A stretch of DNA of 64,000 nt, from contig JAKQNR010000051.1 in assembly GCA_029565685.1 (NCBI GenBank), positions 32,550 to 96,549 of the forward strand. The letters are read 5' to 3'. The stretch is from a bacterium (lineage in GTDB: Bacteria; Zhuqueibacterota; Zhuqueibacteria; Residuimicrobiales; Residuimicrobiaceae). This document shows positions 10,501 to 18,046 of the stretch, piece by piece; position 1 is the stretch's first letter; every line of letters starts with the position of its first letter. The notes beneath the pieces are model-generated. The model was given only the letters and a program-made list of their open reading frames with translations. It did no database searches and was not told the DNA's origin. Made by a program: the position numbers and the translations under genes.

Positions 10501-10987
10501 GCACATTGAACGGGATACCACCGTGGTGGCGACCATTCCGCGCGCCATCCATCCCAAGGCCGGCGATGTGTTCAATCTCTCGATCACCAAACCGTTCACC
10601 TCCAGCGATCAGTTCACTTTCACCAGCCATGCGCCCTACATCGACCGGCAAAAGGCTGGAAGCGATTCGGCCCTGAATTGTATCGCCGTGGTGCCCAATC
10701 CGTATGTAGTGACCGCCGCCTGGGAGCCGCAGCATGTGTTCAAATCGGGGCGCGGAGAACGCAAGATCGATTTCATCCATCTGCCGGCTCAATGCACCAT
10801 TAAAATTTTCACTGTGCGCGGTTATCTGGTGGCCGCCATCGAGCACGACAGTCTCATCAATGATGGTTCTGAATCGTGGAACCTGCTCTCCAAAGACGGC
10901 ATGGAGATCGCTTACGGTGTGTACATCTATCACGTGGATGCGCCGGGGATCGGCTCCAAAATCGGCAAATTTGGCGTGATCAAGTAG
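7538..10987 (+). CDS. Giant secreted FN3 protein with T9SS-like C-terminal domain (paralogue 2)
   Basis: This is an 1149-residue exported protein, paralogous to the one at 62-3388. I chose the GTG at 7538 because GGAGGAGG lies just upstream and the resulting N-terminus (VKRTLCCIFFFLIAAGSMAA) is a good signal peptide; the ATG at 7487 would add 17 residues and bury it. It has an Asp-rich, possibly calcium-binding stretch (about 315-390: DDDEDG, DGIDNDGDW), an FN3-like domain from about 493 (VTLYWD, DPIYGKDFEGY) and a C-terminal sorting-like module from about 1049 (IAVVPNPYV to GKFGVIK). It is followed after 15 bases by its own PorV-like gene, repeating the first cassette's order. Confidence 0.85.
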   Translation: MKRTLCCIFFFLIAAGSMAASGGYADRDGRLNKSTAHADRKEGTLDGNRISTLFYNYGSIGDWTNRRVESGVYPKGANGHSYFAEFTPVIGAEVVDRLNQRRHIFSDGASSSGVADGRPTGGFYAFEPLPGYADENQPYVAISDALDDNQDGKPDSWPWRWPDKKSWYDPATGIPYWNGQYGAFVRADQETYYRMNDYYNDEFKFLPSKIDTTIRGLGLEIAVRGYQWAHPAAEDLIIWTYWVTNNSTTDYAKMVFGMYGDADVGDDGDQRDDDAYFNKTEDIVYQWDHDNNGAWGGPPAYFGFRYLESPGDPLNGKDDDEDGLVDESQADGIDNDGDWNPTLDDVGLDGLAPGMSGYPGPDPDGTEANGKPDADYALGVAEPNFEMSDNSESDQLGLTSFTAAAYPGIVMDNDESVWLQTIPGNFSDIGQTVDLTFLYATAYFQMPPLGDPNNQRKFAIALVMGEDYDDLLRNAKTMQKIYDADYNFAKPPEKPTVTAVAGDRQVTLYWDKRAEELTRDPIYGKDFEGYMIFRSTDAGFTESYVITNAYGNKIFDKPIAQFDKLDSLEGPHPIGLDGLQLNMGSNTGLRYTWTDTSVQNGQTYYYAVCSYDQGYDEDFYSRGISEIPNLLPITPSVCAKRIRTNVLGEVIALDINTVKAVPNAPAAGYVAPSTLSTLVTNPTIRHSQGAGTGYIEVTPLDPMKIIDQTEYRILFDDTTLAKSSNPHTLFSVLNNTVQQKRFIADTTAVALGHTHLYRPSIVVKDPATGVVMQNGVDYMVRPETGAIAAVPGGAMQSGVAYEISYQYFPVYASPYLAGEEMNPFFDGHKIVVVDHPLAPDTMRTSLTRAGWFRGAALKQAAERYNVSYDAGRAVCNYAGNISTYIAGGVKTPVPYDYHVVVFDQTVTKAYNNKPANFLVFNATTGDSVKFVFQDVNPAGVLSDQDIIVPLLNVGGRYRGTWQVKFWAPADSLVLDITTRTWVDTLGIPHIERDTTVVATIPRAIHPKAGDVFNLSITKPFTSSDQFTFTSHAPYIDRQKAGSDSALNCIAVVPNPYVVTAAWEPQHVFKSGRGERKIDFIHLPAQCTIKIFTVRGYLVAAIEHDSLINDGSESWNLLSKDGMEIAYGVYIYHVDAPGIGSKIGKFGVIK

Positions 10988-11002
10988 AGGAGACCGAAAC
11001 CA

Positions 11003-12022
11003 ATGAAAATAAAATTGTTTCTGTTTGTTATAGTTGGTTTGATGGGCATAGGCGAACTGCAGGCGCAGGCGGTGTCCAAAGTCGGCACCAGCGCAGCAGC
11101 GTTCCTGGCAATCGAGGTCGGCGGCCGCGCTCTAGCCATGGGCGGAGCGTTTGTGGCGACCGCGGACGACGCCACAGCGCTGTATTGGAATCCAGCCGGT
11201 CTCTCACGGCTGAATAAAACCATGGCGACCATGAGCCATACACAATGGATCGCTGATATCGCGTTTGACCATGCGGGCGTATCCATTCCTTTGTCCTCCG
11301 CCGATGCCATTGGGCTCAGCGTCACTTCCCTGAGCATGGATGAAATGCAGGTACGGACGATTTTTTATCCCGAGGGCACAGGGGAGTATTTCGGCTCTTC
11401 TGATCTGGCGCTCAGCGGAAGCTACAGCCGCAGCCTCACCGATCGCTTTTCCATCGGCTTTACCGGCAAATATGTGCAGCAGAAACTGTGGCACATGAGC
11501 GCCTCGGCCATGGCGCTGGATGTGGGCGTGCTGTTCACAACTCAGCTGCATGATATGCGTCTGGGGATGAGCATCTCCAATTTCGGCAGCAAAATGCGTT
11601 TGCAGGGCATCGACACCCAGGTCAACTATGACGTCAGCCCCACTATGGCCGGCAACAACGACAAGATCATTGCCCATCTGCAGACCGATCAATGGTCTAT
11701 GCCGCTCATTTTCCGCGTGGGCGCCGCTTTGGACGTGCTCAACCGCGCCCGTCACCGCCTGACCTGCGCCATGGATGCCGTGCATCCCAGCGACAATGCG
11801 GAATATGTAAACGTCGGCGCTGAATATGCGCTATATAACAGCATCTTTGTCCGCGCAGGCTACAAATCCCTTTTCCTTAAGGACAGCGAGGAGGGGGTGA
11901 CCCTTGGCGGCGGTCTGGCCTATCGGATGTTGTCGACCGTAAACCTTCGCATCGATTATGCTTATCTGGATTTCGGCATTTTAAACGCTGTACACCGTTT
12001 TTCATTGGGATTTGATTTCTAA
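11003..12022 (+). CDS. PorV/PorQ-family outer-membrane protein (paralogue 2)
   Basis: This is a 339-residue paralogue of the 3425-4435 protein. It shows a signal peptide ending in a LQAQA region, the Gly/Ala stretch EVGGRALAMGGAF, the YWNPAGLSRL signature and repeated barrel strands (SRSLTDRFSIGFTGKYV, AGYKSLF), ending in aromatic FDF. The gene sits 15 bases after the second giant secreted protein with a GGAGACC ribosome site and is probably co-transcribed. Known family members are T9SS accessory barrels; the pairing with a C-terminal-domain protein supports a transport or anchoring role. It is the last gene of the surface block. Confidence 0.88.
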   Translation: MKIKLFLFVIVGLMGIGELQAQAVSKVGTSAAAFLAIEVGGRALAMGGAFVATADDATALYWNPAGLSRLNKTMATMSHTQWIADIAFDHAGVSIPLSSADAIGLSVTSLSMDEMQVRTIFYPEGTGEYFGSSDLALSGSYSRSLTDRFSIGFTGKYVQQKLWHMSASAMALDVGVLFTTQLHDMRLGMSISNFGSKMRLQGIDTQVNYDVSPTMAGNNDKIIAHLQTDQWSMPLIFRVGAALDVLNRARHRLTCAMDAVHPSDNAEYVNVGAEYALYNSIFVRAGYKSLFLKDSEEGVTLGGGLAYRMLSTVNLRIDYAYLDFGILNAVHRFSLGFDF

Positions 12023-12206
12023 CGGTTTTCTATTTTGATGTTTCCGCTGCGCACCGCAGCCCGGCGGCTCTCACGGACCTGCCGGGCTGTGGCATCAGGC
12101 GGCCGCAAAGACGGCGCACCGCCCGCAGCCGCCTGCGGACAATGCAGCGGCAGGTAGGACACCGGCTGCCCCCTCGTCCTCTTCACCCGCCGGTTGAAAT
12201 CAGCCC

Positions 12207-12235
12207 TTGATTTTAACCAGGCTGGAACCTATATT
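12207..12235 (+). promoter_or_regulatory. sigma70-like promoter for the phosphate-uptake pair
   Basis: A TTGATT box (12207-12212) and a TATATT box (12230-12235) are separated by exactly 17 bases, about 65 bases before the ATG of the PhoU-like gene. No other gene lies between, so it would drive the DUF47-Pit pair. Upstream, 12023-12206 is GC-rich and holds a 9-bp hairpin (12057-12065 with 12081-12089) but no gene. Confidence 0.6.
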
Positions 12236-12300
12236 TTATGTCAACCATAGGCGGCTGAAGAGCCATTCATTCTCTCACTCTCCCGCGGACAGGAGTGGTT

Positions 12301-12924
12301 ATGTTAAAGAGTTTTTTACCCAAAGAGTACAGTTTCTACGATTTTTTCGAGAGACATGCGCGATTGACCACCGAAGTGTGCTTGCAATTGCAGATGCTGA
12401 CCTCTGACGGCCAGGACATACCCGGTCATGTGGCGCGCATCCACGCGCTGGAGCATCAGGCGGATGATGTCACGCATGAGTGCATCGACGCGCTGCATCG
12501 CACGTTTATCACCCCCATTGAACGCACCGACATCCTGCAGCTGATCAAGCAGCTGGACGACATTCTGGATTCCATTGACGCCGCCAGCTCCCGTATCGAG
12601 TTGTACGGCATCACCCGAATGCGCTCAGAAGCTCGCGAGCTGGCGGACGTGCTCGTCACCTCCATGGCGGAGATCACCGGCGGCCTGGTCGCCATGCGCG
12701 ATCTTAAAAACATTCAAAAAATCAACACCCACTGCATCGCCATTCACGATCTGGAGAGCAAGGGTGACAACATCCTGCGGTCTGCACTGATCCGGCTGTT
12801 TCAGGAGGATCAACCCATATTGATCATTAAATGGAAAGAGATCTTTGAACGTCTGGAAAAAGCCGTCGATCGCTGTGAGAATGTGGCCAACATTATTGAA
12901 GGCGTCGTCATCTCCTCTTCCTGA
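12301..12924 (+). CDS. DUF47 / PhoU-like phosphate transport regulator
   Basis: This is a 208-residue all-helical cytoplasmic protein of the DUF47 (PhoU-like) family, which partners with Pit-type phosphate transporters and is thought to modulate them. Family features seen are the FYDFFERHA start, the HALEHQADDVTHECIDALHRTFITPIER core with acidic metal-binding-like residues, and the second three-helix repeat DLESKGDNILRSAL. The ATG at 12301 was chosen because AGGAG at 12291-12295 is correctly spaced; the in-frame GTG at 12295 overlaps that site. The Pit transporter gene follows 102 bases downstream, the usual order for this pair. Confidence 0.88.
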   Translation: MLKSFLPKEYSFYDFFERHARLTTEVCLQLQMLTSDGQDIPGHVARIHALEHQADDVTHECIDALHRTFITPIERTDILQLIKQLDDILDSIDAASSRIELYGITRMRSEARELADVLVTSMAEITGGLVAMRDLKNIQKINTHCIAIHDLESKGDNILRSALIRLFQEDQPILIIKWKEIFERLEKAVDRCENVANIIEGVVISSS

Positions 12925-13026
12925 TCGGCTCAGTCCCAATCTGTTCTCCGCCTTCTTCAGGCCTGGACGCAAAAGATCCTGAAGAAGCCGGCGGCTGCCT
13001 GACTCTAATTAACCTGAGAATATCTG

Positions 13027-14058
13027 ATGAGCTCTTCTTTGCTGATAGTGTATTTTACCATTGCGCTCGCACTAATCTTTGATGTGATCAACGGATTCCA
13101 CGATGCCGCCAATTCCATCGCCACCGTGGTATCCACCAGAGTGCTGTCGCCGCGGATCGCCGTGCTCTGGGCCGCTTTTTTTAATTTTGCCGCTATGTTC
13201 ATCTTTGTGCCGCGGGTGGCGGATACGGTCTCCAAGATCGTGCGCATCCAAGTGGGGGATCCTGCGTATATCTATGTGGTGTTGGCCGGACTGCTGGGCG
13301 CCATCGCCTGGGATCTGCTGACCTGGTGGTGGGGATTGCCCACCAGCTCCTCCCATGCCCTGATCGGCGGTTTCGCCGGCGCCGGCATCGCCTACCAGGG
13401 GGTGAGCAGCATCCGCTGGGATAAGATGGTCGCCATCCTGCAGTTCATTCCTCTGGCGCCGCTGATCGGCATGGCTTCGGGCTTTTCCTTCATGCTGTTG
13501 GTCTATTGGTTGTTCCGCAAGTATCGGCCCAGCGAGGTGGATAGCTTTTTCCGCAAAGGGCAGCTGTTCTCTGCCGCGCTCTATTCCCTGGGACATGGGG
13601 GCAACGATGCCCAAAAGACCATGGGCATCATCGTGGCCCTGCTGGTGGCCGCCGGCATGTTTGATCTCAACACTCAGCTCTCCCTGTTGAACATGAAAAC
13701 CATGTGGATCATCCTCTCCTGTCAAACCGCCATGGCGATCGGTACGGCCATGGGCGGCTGGCGCATCGTCAAGACCATGGGCATGCGGCTGACCAAGCTG
13801 AAACCAGTGCATGGTTTTTGCGCAGAGACCGCCGGCGCCGCGACCATCTTTATCGCCACCCACCTGGGCATTCCGGTTTCTACAACGCACACGATCGCCG
13901 GCGCCATCGCCGGCGTCGGATCCACGACCAACGCCACCAAGGTTAAATGGAGCATTTTCGGCCGCATCGTAATCTCCTGGGTGGTGACCATTCCCTTTTC
14001 CGCGTTGGTGGCTGCCACCTGCTTTTATGTAGTGCAATGGCTGCACGGCGCTTTTTAG
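13027..14058 (+). CDS. pit: Inorganic phosphate transporter, Pit family
   Basis: This is a 343-residue inner-membrane phosphate:cation symporter of the PiT (PHO4) family. It carries the duplicated family signature: the first copy is FDVINGFHDAANSIATVVS near residue 18, the second is the GGNDAQKTMGI region near 195. TSSSHALIGG and VSTTHTIAGA are the paired re-entrant loop motifs. About ten hydrophobic segments are visible. Length is typical of the shorter bacterial and archaeal members. With the DUF47 protein upstream it forms a low-affinity phosphate uptake unit. The ribosome site is weak, so translational coupling to the upstream gene is possible. Confidence 0.93.
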   Translation: MSSSLLIVYFTIALALIFDVINGFHDAANSIATVVSTRVLSPRIAVLWAAFFNFAAMFIFVPRVADTVSKIVRIQVGDPAYIYVVLAGLLGAIAWDLLTWWWGLPTSSSHALIGGFAGAGIAYQGVSSIRWDKMVAILQFIPLAPLIGMASGFSFMLLVYWLFRKYRPSEVDSFFRKGQLFSAALYSLGHGGNDAQKTMGIIVALLVAAGMFDLNTQLSLLNMKTMWIILSCQTAMAIGTAMGGWRIVKTMGMRLTKLKPVHGFCAETAGAATIFIATHLGIPVSTTHTIAGAIAGVGSTTNATKVKWSIFGRIVISWVVTIPFSALVAATCFYVVQWLHGAF

Positions 14059-14214
14059 CGATAGGGCGGGGACATGGGGCGGAGGTGCGACGGGGCGTCG
14101 TTAAACGCCTGTACGGGACGAAGGATTTTGGAAAGATCGCTTTGAACGGATAGGAAATAGGGGGGGAATGAAACGACCGGGACGGCCCCAGGCGGACAGA
14201 AGGGGACCGGCCTT

Positions 14215-14646
14215 TTAGTCTGAAGCCGTTTTTACTGCGATACGAGTGCACAAGGCCTGGTAGAATCCGTCGGCCGAGAGCGCTTCGCCGGCCAACTGTT
14301 CCATGGGACAGGGGCCGGTATTATCCCGGTTCATGATCTGCGCCACCACCCGCAGGGCGTGCAAGGGGATGCCGGCCTGCTGTAAAACCTCCTGCGCGCC
14401 ATGGCTGGCCAGAGGCGTGATCACCTCAGCCACTTTTCCTTTTACGCACAAATAGGCCGCAGCGCGGCCGACAATTTTATCGATCACCGCGGCGCCGGCC
14501 ATGTCGCTCCGCCTTTGCTGTAAGCAGAGCAGCAGAGGCCTGAGCATGGGCTCTGATGAAGAAAAGATCTCACGGCCGGCCTTTTCTACTCGCAACGTCA
14601 GGCCGGCACGTTGCAGATCAGCAATTTTTTCCTGCCAGTCTTTCAT
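14215..14646 (-). CDS. DUF1893 family protein
   Basis: This is a 143-residue soluble protein matching the DUF1893 family by the pattern GAAVIDKIVGRAAAYLCV, a central SHGAQEVLQQAGI helix and the C-terminal NRDNTGPCPMEQLA motif with conserved Cys-Pro-Met-Glu. The family's biochemical function is not established to my knowledge; it is structurally related to deaminase-like folds. It lies convergent to the Pit transporter and downstream of the malic enzyme gene on the same strand (about 80 bases apart), so it may be co-transcribed with that gene. No strong ribosome site is seen before the ATG. Confidence 0.8.
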   Translation of the reverse strand: MKDWQEKIADLQRAGLTLRVEKAGREIFSSSEPMLRPLLLCLQQRRSDMAGAAVIDKIVGRAAAYLCVKGKVAEVITPLASHGAQEVLQQAGIPLHALRVVAQIMNRDNTGPCPMEQLAGEALSADGFYQALCTRIAVKTASD

Positions 14647-14726
14647 CTATGCATGCTCGAGAGAGTTGTTTGTCAGATCCGCGTCACTATCGGCGGTTTT
14701 TCCGCACCAGCAGGCCCAACGCTCCA

Positions 14727-16454
14727 TCAAAAATAATAATCCGGTTTTTGGTAGCGCAGCGGCAGATACTTGGGCTCCCACATGGCGTTGAGGATCATCT
14801 GCAGCAGCTTTTCGTCGTCCCCGCGTGCGCCCAGACCGCTTTCACGCGCTTCTCTGGCCACGGCCAACGCCACCTGGCTGGAGACGTAGCGGATTTTGCT
14901 GATGTGCGGCAACAGTTTGCCGCTGTTGAGTTCTTCAGCGGTCACGAGATTGCTCAGAGCTTCGGACGCAGCCATAAACATACGATCGGTCACTCGCGGC
15001 GAACCGGAGATGAGCGCGCCCAGTCCGACGCCTGGAAAAATGTATAAGTTATTGCATTGCGACACCGCGCGTTCCCGGCCGTTGACCATCACCGGTTTAA
15101 ACGGGCTGCCGGTGGCGCTCAGATAATTGCCGTTGGTCACCCGGGCGATGGTCTCCGGCGTGCATTCGGCTTTGGCCGTGGGATTGGAGAGCGGCATGAT
15201 CAGCGGCAGCGGGGTGTTGGCCGCCATGGCGGAGATCACCTCGTCGTCGAAGGCGCCGGCCTGTCCAGTAACGCCAAAGAGCACCGTGGCTTTGCTGTTG
15301 CGGATCGCCTCCAGCAGAGTGATTCGATCTGTGCGGGCAACTTTCCAGCCGGCGAGCTCCTCCTGGCTCTTGAGCAGCGGCTTTTGCTCCTCGCTCACCG
15401 ACATGCCTTGCAGCAGCAGGCCGTCTTTGTCCACGCCGTAAACCCGGCCGCAGGCCTCGCGATAGCTAAGCCCCTCCTTGACCAGTCCGGTGATGATCTG
15501 CCTGGCGATGCCGACGCCGGCTTGGCCTTGGCCGAACATCATGAAGCGCTGTTCGCTCAATTTCTGTTTTTTAATCTTCATAGCAGACAACAACACCGCC
15601 ATGGCCACAGAGCCGGTTCCCTGAATGTCGTCGTTGAACGAGCAGATCCGCTCCTTATAAGTCTCCAGCAGGCGAAAGGCATTGCCTTTGCCGAAATCTT
15701 CCCACTGCAGTAGAGCGTTGGGAAACCGGCGGCGCACGCCGCAGACAAAGCGTTCGATGATGTCATCGTAGGCCTGGCCGCTGAGTCTTTTCTGCCGCAG
15801 GCCGATATAGAGCGGATCTTTCAACAGCTCTTCGTTGTTGGTGCCGACGTCGATTTGAATGGGCAGGCAAAAAGCCGGGTGCAGTCCTGCGGCGGCCACG
15901 TAGAGGCTGATCTTGCCGATGGGGATGCCCATGCCGTTGGAGCCTAGATCGCCCAGGCCGAGGATGCGCTCTCCGTCCGTGACCACAATCAGGCTGACGT
16001 TGGCGAAGGGCGCGTTGTTGAGGATCGAGTCAATGTGCGCGACGTTCCGGCTGGTGATGTAGAGCCCTCGCCGGCGGCGGTAGAGATGGCTGAACTGCTG
16101 GCACGCCTTGCCGACCGTGGGCGTATAGACGATGGGAAGCATCTCCTCCAGGTGATCCTGCAGCAGTGCGTAGTACAGCGTTTCGTTGCGATCCTGCAGG
16201 GAGAGCATATAGATATATTTTTCCAGATCGCTGGATTTGGTGGCAAAGCTTTCGTAGGTTCGCTGTTTTTGCAGCGACAGCGTGGAGACGCCGTCGGGCA
16301 AAAGACCGCAGAGATCCAGACTGTACCGCTCTTCATCGGGAAAGGCCGTGCCTTTGTTGTACATCGGGTGCTCGGTCAGAAATTGCCCCTTAAAGGGCAC
16401 TTCGATATACTCTTCTCCGGTGAACGGGTCGGTACGTTTAGAGAAAGTCAGCAT
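14727..16454 (-). CDS. maeA: NAD-dependent malic enzyme
   Basis: This is a 575-residue oxidative malate decarboxylase (malate + NAD+ to pyruvate + CO2 + NADH) of the large MaeA/SfcA type. Diagnostic motifs in order are YTPTVGKACQQFSHLYRRRRGLYI, DGERILGLGDLGSNGMGIPIGK (malate and metal site), NDDIQGTGSVA, the dinucleotide fold FGQGQAGVGIA, and LSNPTAKAECTPE. I chose the ATG at 16454, preceded by AAGGAAGGGAG; an in-frame upstream ATG at 16514 would add 20 residues with no family similarity. Length matches E. coli MaeA (565 residues). It connects the TCA cycle to pyruvate. Confidence 0.95.
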   Translation of the reverse strand: MLTFSKRTDPFTGEEYIEVPFKGQFLTEHPMYNKGTAFPDEERYSLDLCGLLPDGVSTLSLQKQRTYESFATKSSDLEKYIYMLSLQDRNETLYYALLQDHLEEMLPIVYTPTVGKACQQFSHLYRRRRGLYITSRNVAHIDSILNNAPFANVSLIVVTDGERILGLGDLGSNGMGIPIGKISLYVAAAGLHPAFCLPIQIDVGTNNEELLKDPLYIGLRQKRLSGQAYDDIIERFVCGVRRRFPNALLQWEDFGKGNAFRLLETYKERICSFNDDIQGTGSVAMAVLLSAMKIKKQKLSEQRFMMFGQGQAGVGIARQIITGLVKEGLSYREACGRVYGVDKDGLLLQGMSVSEEQKPLLKSQEELAGWKVARTDRITLLEAIRNSKATVLFGVTGQAGAFDDEVISAMAANTPLPLIMPLSNPTAKAECTPETIARVTNGNYLSATGSPFKPVMVNGRERAVSQCNNLYIFPGVGLGALISGSPRVTDRMFMAASEALSNLVTAEELNSGKLLPHISKIRYVSSQVALAVAREARESGLGARGDDEKLLQMILNAMWEPKYLPLRYQKPDYYF

Positions 16455-16541
16455 GTCCGCTCCCTTCCTTTGAATGGGTACACAAAAGTCAGCGACTCGG
16501 CGGAAAAAGTCCAAGTCGGCGAATGACGAAGGATGTTCTAT

Positions 16542-16570
16542 AAAGTAGCAAATAATATTCTGGGAGTCAA
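16542..16570 (-). promoter_or_regulatory. Candidate sigma70-like promoter for malic enzyme
   Basis: On the minus strand, TTGACT (16570-16565) is followed after 17 bases by TACTTT (16547-16542), about 88 bases upstream of the malic enzyme ATG. The -35 is good and the -10 is weak. The GNAT gene diverges from the same short gap. Confidence 0.4.
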
Positions 16571-16672
16571 CTAGTTATTGGGCTGCGTGAAATGCGCTTG
16601 CATGCCGGTGCGGAAATGATTAATTTATTCTGCGTACGGCCGTCCTTTATCCATCGCGTTTCGAGGAGTGTG

Positions 16673-17569
16673 GTGATCACCTTGCGTCCTATGACTGCAG
16701 CGGACCTCGGCGCTGTCGCCGGTCTGCTTTTGCGCGCCTTCCTTCCCCTGCAACCGCGGTTTTCTCTGCCGCGCAGCGCCTTTCTTCAACTCTGTATGGA
16801 CGATGCACCCGCCGGCGCTTGGGTGGCGGAACAGGGACGCGAACTGGCCGGCGCAGTGTTCGGCCACAACTGGGGCCGAATCGGATGGATCGGTCCCCTG
16901 GCGGTTTCACCGCGGCATCAGCGTCACGGCATCGGCAGCCGGTTGTACCGCGTCGCAGTGCAGGGTTTGAATGAATCAGGATGCGCCATCATCGGCTTGG
17001 ATGCAGAGGACCATGTCGGGATCACCGGCTTTTATCAGCGTTTAGCCTTGCCGTTCAGCGTGGGCACCTTGGACGGCTGCAAAGCGGTGAGGCCCGGTTC
17101 GTCGGACGTCGATGATCTGTTGATTTTTTCACGGTCTCAGGAGGCGCTGTTCTCGGATGAATGGTCAGCGCTGCAGCGGTCGCTGGCGCGGCCATTCGAT
17201 TTACTGCCCTATGTGCAACGGCTTCACCAGCATGGACTCGGTGAAAGCGCGGTGGTGATGCAGGAGGGGTGCGCCAAAGCGTTGATGATTCTGCAGACCG
17301 GGCCAAAACTGGTCAACGACCGGGCGGCGGCGGCGCGTCTGCAGATGTGCTGGCATGCGCCGGATATGGAAAAGCGCGCGGTGTTCGCCGCTGCGGAGCG
17401 CCTGTTGCGTGCGCGCTATCCCGCCTGCCGTTATCTTTATGTGCGCACTATTGAGGATGCCAGTGAGTGGTTGGTGGAAGGCCAGTGCCAGGTGATCCGC
17501 CGCGGCCGACGATGGGCGACGCGAACGCCTGAATTTTTGAATGATCGTTATGTCTGGTTTTGGGAATAG
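16673..17569 (+). CDS. GNAT-family N-acetyltransferase
   Basis: This is an acetyl-CoA-dependent acyltransferase of about 298 residues. The N-terminal half is a GNAT domain: ITLRPMTAADLGAV start, then the acetyl-CoA-binding motif A in LAVSPRHQRHGIGSRLYRVA (R/Q-x-x-G-x-G/S) and a GITGFYQRL motif B. The C-terminal half (from about residue 150) is a second, more divergent alpha/beta region whose role I cannot assign. The start is uncertain: I favour the GTG at 16673, seven bases after GAGG, over ATG at 16592 or 16616, because family similarity begins there. The substrate is unknown. Confidence 0.75.
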   Translation: MITLRPMTAADLGAVAGLLLRAFLPLQPRFSLPRSAFLQLCMDDAPAGAWVAEQGRELAGAVFGHNWGRIGWIGPLAVSPRHQRHGIGSRLYRVAVQGLNESGCAIIGLDAEDHVGITGFYQRLALPFSVGTLDGCKAVRPGSSDVDDLLIFSRSQEALFSDEWSALQRSLARPFDLLPYVQRLHQHGLGESAVVMQEGCAKALMILQTGPKLVNDRAAAARLQMCWHAPDMEKRAVFAAAERLLRARYPACRYLYVRTIEDASEWLVEGQCQVIRRGRRWATRTPEFLNDRYVWFWE

Positions 17570-17715
17570 CAGGCAAGTTTTTTATTGCATCCATGGGCAA
17601 AAAGTGTTACCTTTATTTTACTAATGTGTTAAGTTGCCTGGTTCCTATGGCGTTCGGAGCAAAATCCGGCGGGGAATCCGACCTGATAGAAGAAAAATGG
17701 ATCAAGGAGTGGGAA

Positions 17716-18042
17716 ATGGGTGTTGCTGTCGAGGTCACAGATGCGACCTTTGATAATGAAGTGATAAAATCGACTTTGCCGGTGTTGGTGGATTTCTGGG
17801 CGGTTTGGTGCGGACCTTGCAAGATGATCGCCCCTGTTGTCGAAGAGATCGCTGTCGAAAAGACCGGCATGCTTAAAGTCTGCAAAGTGGATGTCGATAA
17901 AAACCGCGGGATCGCCGGGAAATTTGGCATTCGCAGCATTCCGACTCTGCTGTTGTTTAAAAACGGTCAAGTGGTTGAACAGATCGTCGGCGCTGCCGCA
18001 AAGCCCAGTTTACTCAAAAAACTAGAGCCCCATCTAAGCTGA
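17716..18042 (+). CDS. trxA: Thioredoxin
   Basis: This is a 108-residue cytoplasmic disulfide reductase. The active site is W31-C32-G-P-C35 inside VDFWAVWCGPCKMIAPVVEEIA, and the cis-proline segment is IRSIPTLLLFKNGQ. It matches the standard thioredoxin length. The ATG at 17716 is preceded by AAGGAGTGGG and starts exactly where the thioredoxin fold begins; a longer in-frame reading from 17560 would add 52 unrelated residues. It heads a tightly packed plus-strand run ending at the terminator at 20300-20326; the next gene begins 4 bases after its stop codon. Confidence 0.93.
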   Translation: MGVAVEVTDATFDNEVIKSTLPVLVDFWAVWCGPCKMIAPVVEEIAVEKTGMLKVCKVDVDKNRGIAGKFGIRSIPTLLLFKNGQVVEQIVGAAAKPSLLKKLEPHLS

Positions 18043-18046
18043 TCGA

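Noticed and set aside
12057..12089. 9-bp hairpin after the PorV gene as a terminator
   Set aside because: No U run follows, so it is at most a weak or rho-dependent signal; not listed as a terminator.
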